Assembly (NCBI GenBank): GCA_023231475.1
Contig: JALJEE010001851.1
Coordinates: forward strand, 1-47,930
DNA: 47,930 bases
Source: Seison nebaliae
Lineage: Eukaryota; Rotifera; Pararotatoria; Seisonacea; Seisonidae
Reading direction: 5' to 3'
Positions 12,301 through 24,057 of this stretch are shown one piece after another (the stretch's first letter is position 1; each line of letters starts with the position of its first letter). Below the pieces are notes generated by a model that was not told where the DNA came from, made no database searches, and saw only the letters and a list, made by a program, of their open reading frames with translations. Both the position numbers and the translations under genes were made by a program.

Positions 12301-15300
12301 ATTCTCATTTTCAGAACTACGGTGAGATCGAGATCGACGGAAGAGAAGTTTGAACCGAATAAAACTCAATTGATCGGTTTCCGCATCGAAAGTTATTTGA
12401 GGAATGGTAAGACAATTCCCACAACTCTAATAAATGAATTATTAATGATGAAAATCAAGTTAAATTCGAAAGGAATTTGAGATGAAAATTGAATGTTTTC
12501 TAGATCTCTACCACCTAAAAGTGGATGGATAATTGACGGATATCCAAGAAACTTCGAACAATTAAAAGAATTAGAAGCATTAATCTCTTCCTTCGCCATC
12601 GACGAGAAGAAGCAAGATGATTTTAAGAAACAACAAGAAGAATCGATAATTGCACCATCATTAGACGAATTAGATAAGAAGATCAATATTAATCAAGTTG
12701 ATAATCAGGAAACGGTAGTTTATAATTTGACAAGTTTCTGTTTATTAGCAATTTCTTATTGAAACATTATGGTTGAGAAGAATTTGGAGAGATTTATAGA
12801 AGTACAAGAATGAATCACAATTTACAGATTGAAAAAGAAGGACATTTTGTTCCGTTAGAGAGCGTCTTCCCAGAAGACATGTGGCATTCCACCGAATACG
12901 AAACAAAACGATCATTATTCGACGTAGTATTCCATCTGCATGCATCGAATGATAAAATCATCGAACGAGCTGTTACACATTATGGTTTAAATTAAATGAA
13001 TCGGAAATATTTTTTCAAACTACTAATTTATTTTAACTTAATTATAGTAAAAAATATGAAGGACACAAATACTTTGTTCAGTTCAAGTGATCTCCGTTTC
13101 GATATCGAGAAAGCGCAAGAGAGGTCAGTGTTTGTTCTAAGGAAACTTTTCAATAATTCCAACAATTCCCTGAAAATAGAATTATCAGCTTTGAGAAAGA
13201 ATCGACAGAATTATTGTTATTTTGGACAAAGTTTTCAATAACATTCCAAATGTTGACGGATCAAATGGAATCGGAAGAATTGCAAACCGTAATGGAAAAA
13301 TTGATTCGGAATGTCATGGAGAGACGAGATACATATTTGACGGAATTAGAAGAATTTAAGTTGTTACAAAGTGATAGTACATTTTCGTTGAATAATATAG
13401 TTCCATTTCCATCGAGATAAAATATAAAAAAAAATTATCATTTTATGTTTAGACTCAAATGCTTGGAGATAATGAAAGTATGAGAGGATTTAGTAAGGTG
13501 GAAATAACGGAAGGAAAGAGTTCGAAAGGGGATCGATCAAATACTGAAGATATTATAAAAGAAGATGATACTAGAGGAACTCGAACAAAAGGTGGTGATA
13601 CGAAAGAAGGAACAATGAAACCAGACGATATGAAATCAACTTATCGAGGAGATCGTACGGTGAAAGCAGAATCACGTCGATCAGCTATGCCGGTTGCTCC
13701 ACCACCTCCTCCTCCTGTTACTATTCCCGGTATTAAATTGCCAAAACCGGGTGATGCACAATGGCATTATCTTAATCTTCCAATTCCAGAAGTTCCATTT
13801 TTTAAGACTCATCATCATTCTTTATCATCTGAAGAATTTGGGTGAAGTATTTTATGGGCAATGGAATAGCATCGAAATGAATTATGTAGATGCATTAAAA
13901 ATGTTGTTCAGGAAATTGAGAGCTGACAATGAATTAACAATCGGCTTCTTCCACAATGTGAAACAAGAATTCACTTTGTTTTTGGAGAGAGTGGATGCCA
14001 AACAGGAATATGTTCAACAATTTGTTGCCGTTAGTATTAGATACATTTGTATATATTTGATTATTTGATTTCTTTTAATTTTGAAGGAATATAATCAATT
14101 TGATTTGGATCTGTTTGATGATGAAGAAGTTCGAGCAGAATGGTTCTTCCGAATTAATGATTTACGAGATCGTTTGTGGGAATTGATTGTGAAGAAGAAG
14201 GAAGAAGCAGAATTTGAAGCGAATTCCATTCTAGATAAGACGTGGATGAAAGACGAACAATATCTAATAACGAACCATTATATCGCCATGTTTCAGGTTT
14301 TTATTGAGACTAATTTTCCGATTTTTCTTTATTCTTCTCCAGATTGAAATGGATCGTTATATGGATACAACACGATTATTGAAAGATTATTATAGTTCGA
14401 TGGAAAAGAAATCGTTGAAGAAATTACATTCGATCGATTTCCCAAAACTTCCCTTCATTAATCTTGATCATAATCCGACATCTAATTCGGTTACACCACA
14501 ACCACCTCCCACTGTTGCTGGTTCACAAGATGGTAATAGTCGAACAGTAAAGAATGTCAAATCGTCTCAACATGACGATTCGTCGATAATGGAGAGTCCG
14601 GGTATTCTCTTTTTACCACCTCATAAACTTGCCACTCTCCCTCAAGTACTTCAAATTTTCAAGGATCGAGTAACTAAAGAAAAGAAAGGAAGTGAGACAA
14701 AAAAGACGAATTCGTTAATGCAACAAATGAATGAAACGAAAATTAAGGATATGATTAAAGATCATCAATTCCTTTCATCTTATCGAACAGATATTGAAGA
14801 AGAGAATATTATTGCTAATTGTTATCAATTGGCCCATTTGTTAGTTCTGTCCAATAACACGGGACATTCTTATACGACTGAAATGCAAGATTTGGAAACA
14901 AGTCGAAAAATTTTAAAACAACAAATTACAGATTTTATTGGGAAAGAAACTCGTTCGATAATTTTCTTTTGATTTCCATCTAATAAATTTCCTTTGACTT
15001 TATAGAAAAGAAAGATACGAATTCGAATGGTACGGAAACGAAAGACAAAACGAGTAAACATAAAACGAAGGCAGCTTCCGTCATCGAAGCTAAAGGTAGT
15101 CCCGCTGGTAATTCGATAAATGCGGAGGAAGAAGAATTGAGGAAAGCTCAAATCATGAAAGGATTGAACGAACGTGCCCATCTGTACGATGAATATGAAG
15201 CATGCTTAGAACGAGAATATTATCTATTAGGACGTCGATTAATCGAGATTGCAATGAAGGCGTGTAACGATCTCCGAGTTTTCCGAGATCAATTTAAGAC

Positions 15301-15659
15301 CATTCAAACATTATTAAATGATTGGAATGAATCTCATTTCTTGAAAGAGAAAGAAAGGTTTCTTTTCTTCTTTACACAACTCTCACTTTTAAACAATCGA
15401 ACTTTAGTATTGATAATATGGTTCTCATTTTGCAAGCGACGGTGGAAAGTTGTTCTCATATCCAAAACGAATTAATGTTAACCGAATCCGAATTCATCAT
15501 ATTTGAAGATGTGAAATTGAAGACGGAGAAATCTGGTCCAGAAATGTCAGCAATTGAAGTGGTTAGAATTGTGAATATTCATTATTTTACTTATCATCAC
15601 AGTTGATGTTGTGCAAATCGAGTTATCAAATATTCCATATTAATCATTATATATCCAAC

Positions 15660-15733
<74 letters not shown>

Positions 15734-17516
15734 TTTTATGCAAGATAATTATTATTATTATTTATTTGAAAATTCCCATCGAGATAAATAAGAAAAAATA
15801 TTAAAAAACTTCCGATCCTCTCCAATAATAATTTCTTCAATAATAATAATTTTCTTATATGTCCATAGATGCCACCGATGAGACATACTCTAACTTTAGC
15901 TCAGTCATTATATTTATACTCTCAATATGAACTTCAAACTGAATGGGATGTCACTAGTACGAAGTGGAGGAATACTCATGAAGAATTAGATGCATTATCC
16001 TCCATGGTCCAAAAGAACAAAGGTGACGATTTGATTGTTAAAGTGAGGAATTGGTTCAACAATTCCTTCGTACCATTGAAAGTGTTTTGTGATTTGTTGC
16101 AAAATACGGTAACTTTATCTCATGGTACTAATTCATTACCGACAGCATGGTTAGAACTTGACAATGTGAATGTTGGCCATTTATCAATCTAATCATTTCA
16201 CTTTTATTCATTCATGTCAAGATTTCATTATTAGGAGCGATATTAAGCAACGAAAATGATTTTATCAATTGGAGACTATTCCTTCTGGAATGTACTAAAC
16301 CGTGGCCGAAACCGACCATGAAAGATTTGTTAATTTGGTACAAGAAATGCAATGAATTGGATCTGGATGAGAAAGGATATATAACGGAGAACGATTTCTT
16401 CAAAGTTTCCTCTCTATATTCCTCTTCTCTTCTTCTAAATTATATAAATCATTAGATTCCGTTATGGTTTGACACCGATCAATATTCTTCAGCATATCAT
16501 CATCTTAAAATTAAAAATTCTGATAATAATTCAGATATAGTCAGTCAGTTGACAGAGAGTGAGGAGGAAATATTAAATACTACTTTTGAAGATGTATCAT
16601 TCGTCGATTTAAATGCTAACAAGAGGCCGAACGAACCGTCCCAATTCCATCGTTTTGATCATCTGCAAACGGTTTGGTTTCGTATGTTCGGTATCGAAGA
16701 TTTTCACTCAGCTCATCAAGGCGTCGCCTTTTCGTTCAGCGACGTTGGAAAGAAAGGGCAAAGTAACTTAGTTTGGCCATATAAACAGGCGGTTAATTTC
16801 CATCAGTTACGATAGAAGATAAAATCGATTTTGTTCAGATACTTCTTTTTGCAGCAGATAGTGAAGCGAAAACTGGTGCAATTAAAGCGTTAAATTTACT
16901 TTCTTATGAGGTCACTCAAAAAGAAGTGGCGGATGAAGATGTTTTAGTTCAAGAGAATGATGTCGACAATTCAGCAGTTTATACCGTCCGATTAAACGAT
17001 TTATATGAAGTTCAACATTTTCCAACTTTTTATTCATCTATTCGTCAATAGTTATTCGTGGAGCCTTATAAGTTGGAACATTCAAAATTTCTTGAACGAC
17101 AATATCCAGAAATCGTATCTCATGACGTTGAGGAAGATTTAGGCGAAGGACAAGAATTCATCCAAACCAACATTTTACATCACGATGTCTTCTTAAAAAA
17201 ATTGAGTACGATAGCCAACGAAAAATACGGTCACACTGACATTGAATTGTTGGAGGATCTAATAAAAATTTTCACCGATCTTACCAGCAGTCCGGAAGAT
17301 ATCGAACTTTCTAACAATGACATATTTCAAGTACCTTTGATATTCTCGGAAATAAAGAACCATTCCATATTCCAAAAGTTGATTCAACGTTGTAATCGAT
17401 TTTACACAGCTGTTATTTTTTCTTCTTTCTTACTGTTCATCTTAAACTTCTTTCAGAGTTTCAAAAATATTTTCAAACCTGATTCTAACGAGGATTTGGG
17501 AGGTCAAACTATGTAA
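9393..17516 (+). CDS. SPEF2: sperm flagellar protein 2 (axonemal, CH and adenylate-kinase-like domains)
   Basis: A gene of more than 25 exons, roughly 2,000 codons, co-linear with vertebrate SPEF2 (about 1,820 residues). SPEF2 is a large scaffold of the C1b projection of the central pair in motile cilia and sperm tails. The start gives MSELILKWLNDEIKLS, matching the N-terminal CH domain (9393-9928). Next come the EQREKRRRR-like block REKRRRSVYLEHL (about 10880) and IGVELLQMRHEKKV. ITIGKPFSGKTT (about 11800) is the P-loop of an adenylate-kinase-like domain, with GWIIDGYPRN at about 12530. IKLPKPGDAQWHYLN, INDLRDRLWELI and the C-terminal FINWRLFL-type block (about 16260) follow. Introns are 43-60 nt except about 474 nt (10087-10560), about 115 nt (12715-12829) and about 306 nt (15562-15868). 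Two joins, near 12408 and 13800-13845, do not keep frame with any GT-AG choice I found, so they may hide a sequencing error or odd splice. Confidence 0.93.
15661..15732 (+). repeat. AAT trinucleotide microsatellite in a SPEF2 intron
   Basis: About 24 uninterrupted AAT units inside the large intron that begins GTTAGA near 15562 and ends at about 15868. Further AAT/ATT runs flank it, including a potential stem with ATT runs near 15750. It lies within an intron and does not alter the protein. Confidence 0.95.
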
Positions 17517-17782
17517 TCATCATAAAATCATAAAGAGCAATTTCATATGATCTTCATTATAGAAAAAAGGAAACGGATTAACGACAAAAAATGATAAGAT
17601 TATCGTTCGAAATAAATTCCATTGGAAAACTTAAAATTTATTTCGAATTTTTTCGTTTTTAAGAAAAAGTTCCAATTTTTAATTAAGAAAAATTTTCTAA
17701 AAACATATTAGGACAAAACAAGGTATACATTCAAGAATTTATCTTTTATATTGATAGTGGTTCGATGGAATTGAGTAGATGT

Positions 17783-19258
17783 TTAACTCAATAAGAATAA
17801 ACAAGATTTTATCGTAATCCATGGAATGAAGTGAGTGAACTCCGTACGATTTCCCACATTCGATAAATCTAATTTCGGAATTCGATCGAAATCTAATTCG
17901 CCAATCTGTAAATAACCATAATCCAAAATTGTACTCTCACGAATTTTCTTCTCGATGAGACATTTGACATATTGGTGGAATATCGAATTGAAATAAATGA
18001 CGAGTGTCGGATGAGATTTGATTAGTTGATATTTCACAAATTTCTCATCGTCTGTATGATTTTCAATGAATGCCTTAACGAATAAAGTTTCGTCGAGAAA
18101 GACGCGTAATATTCTGTCTTCGTCATAAATCATAATTCCAACGAAATGAATCTTATTTAACGTTAGAACATAATATTGTTGTTCCAAAATAGCTTTCTCA
18201 ATTTCCACTTGTACTTTCTCCGCATATTTCATACAACTGAAGAAGAAAACTACAGTTATGATACACAGACAAGTGAACATCGAAATTCGTCCGTAATTCT
18301 TTTCCAACATAATCAACAGAATTGTTATTCCAATATGAAGTGTAGATGACGCGCTCATATGGAAGATGGTTCGTCCGAATACTTGAGTTGTAATTCTATC
18401 AGATTATACAATAATTTATTAAAGATTGTAAGATGATTTAAAGATTCAGTTCCAGAAAACAAAAAATAACTTCTCTGTCCAGTCATTAAAGAAACTTCCT
18501 CGTATGTCAATTTCCTTCTTCGTCATTATAGCGTCGTCGATCAGTGACCTATATTTTCCATTTTCGTGAGATTTGAATAAAATTGACTTACGTTTCTTAT
18601 TGAACTGTTTCGTTAACACCTTATTGAAATCGTCGTACATCTGCACTGTTTTCACTTTTCTCACCACACTTTCTTCTACTTCAACTTCAGCTTCGGTTAC
18701 TACATCTTTCTTTCGCAATCTCAACGAATTTTCCTCGTTATCACTTTCTTCCAAAGAAACTTCATCGATGTTTTCCAATCGAGGCGATGAAAGAATTATC
18801 TCTTCCTTCTCCGTTGTCTTTTCGATACTGGTATTTGAGTTCTCGTTATTTCTCTTCTTATAATTATAGATGTAATCAGTAAATGTTTGAAACGTTACCA
18901 TATTCTCTTGTAATTTTCCGAAATCAATCTCAATATCGTCAATATCCAATTCTTCTGATTGGATGTACCAGATGTATCTCCGGAGGAAACGCTGCATGAC
19001 ATAACTACTTTTCAAAGTGACGAAAGCGAAAAAAATAAATCTCTTCACTTTTGCAAGTAAAAAGATCGAGAGTATAACTAAAAGGAATTGATTGGTAATG
19101 ATTTGATAAGGAAGGATCCATCCCAACACGTGCCATACAATCCATTCAACCACTTCACTTGATACGAGGTAAATGTAGTATGACCAAAAAAAATTACATA
19201 AATTTAACGTGACATATTTGAAGGTTATCAAGAGACGACATACACATTGCTTAGCCAT
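17783..19258 (-). CDS. multipass membrane protein, unknown family
   Basis: Two exons, 19258-18471 and 18395-17783, joined by a GTTATT...TAG intron that keeps frame (TEK|ITTQVFGRTIF), giving 466 residues. I do not recognise the family. Residues about 15-95 hold two or three hydrophobic spans (NFFWSYYIYLVSSEVVEWIV, FLLVILSIFLLAKVKRFIFF). A long charged loop follows, rich in Glu and Ser (EESDNEENSLRLRKKD, EAEVEVEESVVRK). A second hydrophobic pair lies at about 275-325 (STLHIGITILLIMLEKNYG, ISMFTCLCIITVVFFFSC). The last 150 residues are soluble-looking (EKVQVEIEKAILEQQYYVL, IMIYDEDRILRVFLDETLF). It converges on SPEF2, with 266 bases between the stop codons. An eight-base-class gustatory receptor signature is absent, so I would not call it a receptor. 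Confidence 0.75.
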
Positions 19259-19845
19259 CCTTTTAGTCGAAAATGAAAAGAGAATATTTCAATTCACCTA
19301 GTGAAAATTCAAAATAAAACAATTCGTAAACAGATGGATTTTCTCTCACTGTTTTAAACTCGACGATTTTCTACTCAATCAACATCATCAAACTCTAAAC
19401 TTCAATATCTACACATTAAAACGATTTCATTTTAAGTTTAACTCACAATATTTTCTTAATGCTTTTTTTTACTGTATTTTCCTGTAAGTATCGGTTTTAT
19501 CGATTTATAGCACTCCTTCTATCAGTCCATCTTACCCTATCTCCTATCTAAAATATTTTTTAAATTATTTATGAGAGAGAAATGTTTCTGACAATTGTGA
19601 GTTCATATTTATAATTCAAAAATTTATATCTGACAATAGATTTATATTATAGTATGATAGTATTACAAAATTACGTTAGTGAATAAGTCTAAAGTATATT
19701 TATAAAATATTCAGAATTATGTAGAAGTCAGATTTATTGTTGATTGGTTAATTTAAGAAGAAAAAATTCAAAACATTTTGAATATATTTATTTATCAAAA
19801 ATTTAATAATAAGGCACTGCCATAATCATAGATTTTTCAACTTAC
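19259..19845. other. intergenic, nothing recognised
   Basis: AT-rich sequence upstream of the multipass membrane protein gene; it should contain that gene's promoter and the 3' end of any gene at 19846-20056. No further exon could be fixed. Confidence 0.5.
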
Positions 19846-20056
19846 TAGTTTCTGGGTAATCAACGACAAACCGAAATCTGAATAGCAAAACGAAATATTA
19901 AAAAGGAAATAATTGAAAGGATATTCGTTAAAAAAAGAAAGACATGTAAGAAATCTCGGCCCATATTCCACATAAGACGAATGGATAATGGTTCCTAGAG
20001 ACACTAAAATAATTTCCCGACAACCAAGCATATCTTTTATAGAAAGGCACCTCCAT
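19846..20056 (-). CDS. possible start exons of an unknown gene
   Basis: Two exons can be joined on the minus strand: 20056-19944 and 19877-19846. They are separated by a 66-nt GTCTTT...CAG intron and followed by GTAAGT. The reading is MEVPFYKRYAWLSGNYFSVS, then RNHYPFVLCGIWAEISY and IFRFVVDYPET, about 48 residues of natural-looking composition with a hydrophobic segment. The next exon was not found; the downstream stretch is very AT-rich. It is not recognised. It could be a short mitochondrial or membrane protein, or a chance open frame. Confidence 0.35.
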
Positions 20057-20284
20057 ATTTATAGAGGAAAAATATGAGGCGTGGCGTTATCGGATGAACT
20101 TATACGTATTTATTACAAAATTATACCAACAATCATTCAACACTAATTAGTGTCAAGACGCGGACCCTTAGGAACATCTAAAATATTAAAAAAAACATTT
20201 ACAGAATTTTTCTCGAAAAATATTCTTAAAACATTTTTAAGATACATTTATTAATTCAGCTTATTGGGTGTTTCGAGTTTGATA

Positions 20285-20427
20285 TCATGAAAAATAAGGA
20301 ACTCCTTCCTTATCATAGTGGTGCATGATGTTCTCATCATAAAAAGAAAACGTTTCAATGTATTTAAGGAGACAAACCTTATAGTGCTTCACAGTCAATA
20401 GACACCAAAATGTTGATCGCCGCATAA
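20285..20427 (-). CDS. possible terminal exons of a small gene
   Basis: An exon at 20427-20378 (reading MRRSTFWCLLTVKHYK after two bases) is bounded by TTTTTTAG and GTTTGT. A 45-nt intron leads to 20332-20285 (NIMHHYDKEGVPYFS, stop). Both splice sites match the local style and the frame is kept. Upstream exons are uncertain: an alternative frame across 20378-20540 is also open. The product is unknown, and the evidence is only splice-site fit and composition. Confidence 0.25.
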
Positions 20428-20429
20428 CT

Positions 20430-21272
20430 AAAAAAGAAAAATGATTTTAGTAAAATTAAAAATAAAATGAATGAGAAATAATTTTCCAATGATATTTCAG
20501 CCATATAGATTGACAAATGGTTAGGGTTTTTAATCATGAAACATGTTTCATTTGGTGATGCTTATCATCATTCAGAATGAGAAAGATTTAGTAAAGAACT
20601 TCCACTAACGAACCTGAAAAACAAAAAGAAAATATATTATTATCTCTCTTACCAATTACATATAATTATAATATAATGAATATTATCAGCAAGAAATAAA
20701 GATTTAGAATCATTTCATTGATCATTCGAAAGATGGTGAAATTATCATCATATACTCATACACAGTATCATAATCTAAAATATAAAAGCTAACTTTTATT
20801 CATGCCATATTATTCAAAGAACCACTAATAGACCATTTTGAGACAAATGGAATATTCAATCTTCGAACATATGCATTAAAAGATACAGATAAACTTTGAG
20901 AAAAGTTTTTAGAAAAAATTTAGAATGAAATTCTTTACTAAACTATTATAGAAGTATAACAAAAAGCACGTTATTTCTCATGCAATAACATAACATGGAC
21001 TAAATATGAGAAACACATGTGATTCAGCCTTTCCCAAAAACGTTCAATAGCTCATTTATTTACTTCTTATCTATTTTGAACATTCAAATTTAAAGCTTAT
21101 CTCATTTATATTCTAGGTTCAAAAATCTATAATTAAAAATTGCACATTTACCATAATCACCATATCAAAAAATTTCTGATTGAATTATTATTATTTTTTT
21201 TATATTTAGCATAAATTCCAATTTGGGCAATTTAGAATGAATTGTAATAAAGAAAAATAATTCAGATTTGAC
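20430..21272. other. non-coding or unresolved
   Basis: AT-rich, no convincing gene. It holds a perfect 14-nt palindrome TGAAACATGTTTCA at 20537-20550. A minus-strand open frame of about 59 codons overlaps 20378-20550 but is mostly Phe/Leu/Ile and may be chance. Confidence 0.4.
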
Positions 21273-21569
21273 TCAAATCACTTCAAGAACTGACTCAAGA
21301 ATGAATAAGACGGCCTCGTAAGATGTAAGGAGAGAGAATATCGGGAACACAGTTATCGATCGAAAAGTTTGATATTAAACATTCAACTTCTTCCACGGTG
21401 TTGAGAAGTGGAATATCGTTCCAGCTTCCAAAATTGTACTGAACATGTAACCCATACAAATCGTAACAGAAGATTTTAAATAATTGAATTTTCCTCGAAA
21501 TAGGAAAATATTTAGAACGATGATGAAATATGTGAAAGGATCTAATGAACTGATTTCTGATTGCTGCAT
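21273..21569 (-). CDS. possible small two-span membrane protein
   Basis: Exons 21569-21381 and 21314-21273 on the minus strand, joined across a 66-nt GTTTAA...GAG intron, encode 76 residues. The start MQQSEISSLD is followed by a hydrophobic span (PFTYFIIVLNIFLF), a basic turn (RGKFNYLKS), a second span (SVTICMGYMFSTILEAGTIF) and a hydrophobic tail from exon 2 (AVLFILESVLEVI). Without splicing the protein ends three residues into the intron, so the first 63 codons stand in either case. The frame may extend upstream (YSHKK). Family unknown. Confidence 0.4.
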
Positions 21570-23001
21570 TTTTTTGTGAGAGTACAATTTGTTAAGATTT
21601 TTGATTTAGAGTCATTTCAGAATATGTCACATTTTGAGAGTTCAGTCTCTACATTGTAGAGGACATTTTTATATGGTTAAAACTGACAATGAGATTTTAA
21701 AAAAAGAAATATAATTTATTTATGTAAAAAATTGAGATCAATAAATTTCAAAGTATAAATTAAAATATAATAGGAGATTCAAATCGTTTGTTATCAGTTT
21801 CTTCATAATATATAAACTTTAGATGTTAGTCGTGGCCGTTGTCCTTTACCGATCGAACATATCTGTAAAAGAAGTAGGCATTTAATATATTTCACTGGAA
21901 GATAAAGATTTGATGGATTTTGTTGATTATAAGTTATTAATCAGGTTCTCCATAAGCATTAACGGGAATATCAATCTATCCAATATGGAAGAGTATTATC
22001 TATCTTCCATATTATAATATTCAAACCATTTCAGCCAGTATTTGTTCATCATCCATTGAAATACGTTTAATTAATAAAATGTTATATAAACCTTAAAGAA
22101 TTTATTTATCCCATTGTGAAGATTTCCATTGTACGAACCGGAAAGATATAAATTTGATTTTCACATTATTGTACACTTCTCAATTCGATTTGTATAGAGT
22201 AGCACGTGAGGCAGTCAAAATAACTTGTAGTATATTATTAATATTTTAGTTATTCCGATTATTGAAAATGTTGGCTTAATAGACAGATGGTTGATTAAAT
22301 TTAGTGACAATATAGTTTCATCAAGTTTCAGTTATCTATGAGGTAGCTAGACGAATGGAAACGTACAAATTATTTTAAAATATTTCTCAACTTTTCTTAT
22401 TTGGTTTTGTTAAAAACGAATATTGGGTTAACCCGACAATTGGAACACTAGAACATGATTCGATCATAATTGCCACATAAATCTCTCCTTTAATAGATTT
22501 TTACCTCTGTAACTCATTTGAATATTTGAATATTTGAACACCTTTAAGTGATTGACCTTTCAGTATATTGATTGAGAATTTTTCAGATGTCCATTGAAAA
22601 AAAAAACATAAATTAAAAGACGGTATTCCTACAAAATGCATAAAAATAACTAATGATTTATTTGTTCAATTTATTTCTTCAATTTATTTCTTCGAAAAAA
22701 GTTTCTATCATCAACAGTTGAATAGTTTTCCTTGAGACGTAAATCATTTTTTAAGGAACTATTTAAAATTTTTCTTAAGAGCAATTCATTTAGTTCTTCA
22801 ACCAATATATTCTTTAGCGTCCTGTTGGTTTGAAAGGTTTAGATTGGTTAGAGAATAGAATATTATTTGGAGAAGGTAAATTTATTTGACAAATTAAATT
22901 GAATGAATGAAGTCTGTATTATATATTAAATGAGATAAATAAATGAAAAAACAAATAATTTTCATAAAGGAAATTCGAGAAAGAGTGCAGAGAAGGATTT
23001 T
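21570..23001. other. intergenic, nothing recognised
   Basis: About 1.4 kb of AT-rich sequence with no supported exon on either strand. It should contain the 3' untranslated region of the Ser-rich gene at 23002-24057. Confidence 0.5.
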
Positions 23002-24057
23002 CTATTCGGGAATATCGTTCAGTTTCGTGTAATAAATATTGTTATTTGGACTTGGTTGTAAATTTGTATGAAAATGTTTATTGAGTGTCATCTTCACCTT
23101 ATCGGCGATGTAATCGAAAGATCTGGATTTATTCATTTTGTAAACGATCTCAACTTCTTTATGTCTAGTAGATGCGTCACCATGATCATCTTCTGTCATC
23201 GATGCAATTTGTCTAGCTGAATTCATATTCATATTTGATTCGTTCGCCGAATAACTCGAGATACTTTTCCTCAATGTCTTCCAAAAGGAGATTCGTGAAT
23301 TAGGATTTTTAAAGTTACGGAATTGTTTATTGGATAAATTGTGTGAGGAGAGATTGGGATCAATTGAATGAAAATAATCAGATTGAGTTCTTCTCGAACG
23401 AATGTTTTCCGATGAATCGGTAGATTCGGTCGAACATGAGGAATATTGTGATGAAGACGTTGATGATGATGATGATGATGAAGAAGGAAAAATTGAAGAC
23501 TTGGTTTGTTTCGATTTTCTTAAAGTTGACATAAATTGTTGTTGTTGTTGTTGTGATAATGATGACCGATGTTTTCCATGAATGAAGAGTTCCTCTATCT
23601 TTTCACGACGACATTCGGGACATCGTATTTCGTTGAACAATGTCGTACCATCGACGAGATATTGCAAAATTTTTTCGCGATCACTCTCAATCATCATCGA
23701 TTTATCGTAATCATCGATTGTTGCAAATTTTGGTAAGTTGGGACGTCGACTTCTTTTCGCCGTTTTCACTTGTAACTCACGATTATCGGTTGGTATATTA
23801 TTCTCACATAATTCATTGATGTCATTCACATCAAAAATAGATCTGGCTTCTTTCGTTTGTTGACGATCAATGATAATGGGATAATTCTTTTCGATATCTT
23901 CCGCTGATTTATCAGTGAGTATCAGAACGGGAATATAATACGTGTTCTCATGATCGTTACTTTCCTGAGTGATAGTCGCTTCACTAATATTGAAATGATG
24001 TTTAAGATTCTCTATGTTGTCTTGAAGCGGTGCCAAATTATTCTTATTCTGATTCAT
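23002..24057 (-). CDS. uncharacterised Ser/Gln-rich protein, single exon
   Basis: An uninterrupted frame of 351 codons with an ATG start. I do not recognise it. The N-terminal half has a compact segment with a CPECRRE pair (one CxxC only, so not a full RING or zinc finger) after DREKILQYLVDGTTLFNEIR. The middle is low-complexity: a short Gln run (QQQQQQ), then a long Ser run. The C-terminal part is rich in Ser/Arg/Asn (RSRRTQSDYFHSIDPN, FWKTLRKSISSYSANE) and ends with a more ordered stretch (VEIVYKMNKSRSFDYIADKV). There is no signal peptide or membrane span, so it is probably cytoplasmic or nuclear. Regular codon use and length make a real gene likely. Confidence 0.7.
   Translation of the reverse strand: MNQNKNNLAPLQDNIENLKHHFNISEATITQESNDHENTYYIPVLILTDKSAEDIEKNYPIIIDRQQTKEARSIFDVNDINELCENNIPTDNRELQVKTAKRSRRPNLPKFATIDDYDKSMMIESDREKILQYLVDGTTLFNEIRCPECRREKIEELFIHGKHRSSLSQQQQQQFMSTLRKSKQTKSSIFPSSSSSSSSTSSSQYSSCSTESTDSSENIRSRRTQSDYFHSIDPNLSSHNLSNKQFRNFKNPNSRISFWKTLRKSISSYSANESNMNMNSARQIASMTEDDHGDASTRHKEVEIVYKMNKSRSFDYIADKVKMTLNKHFHTNLQPSPNNNIYYTKLNDIPE

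Noticed and set aside
17783-19258. Gustatory receptor identity for the multipass protein
   Set aside because: It lacks the C-terminal TYhhhhhQF-like TM7 and has a long acidic loop; its last 150 residues are not membrane-spanning.
22337-22345. TGAGGTAGC resembling the start of let-7
   Set aside because: Only the seed matches; the following bases do not continue as let-7 and no precursor hairpin was seen.
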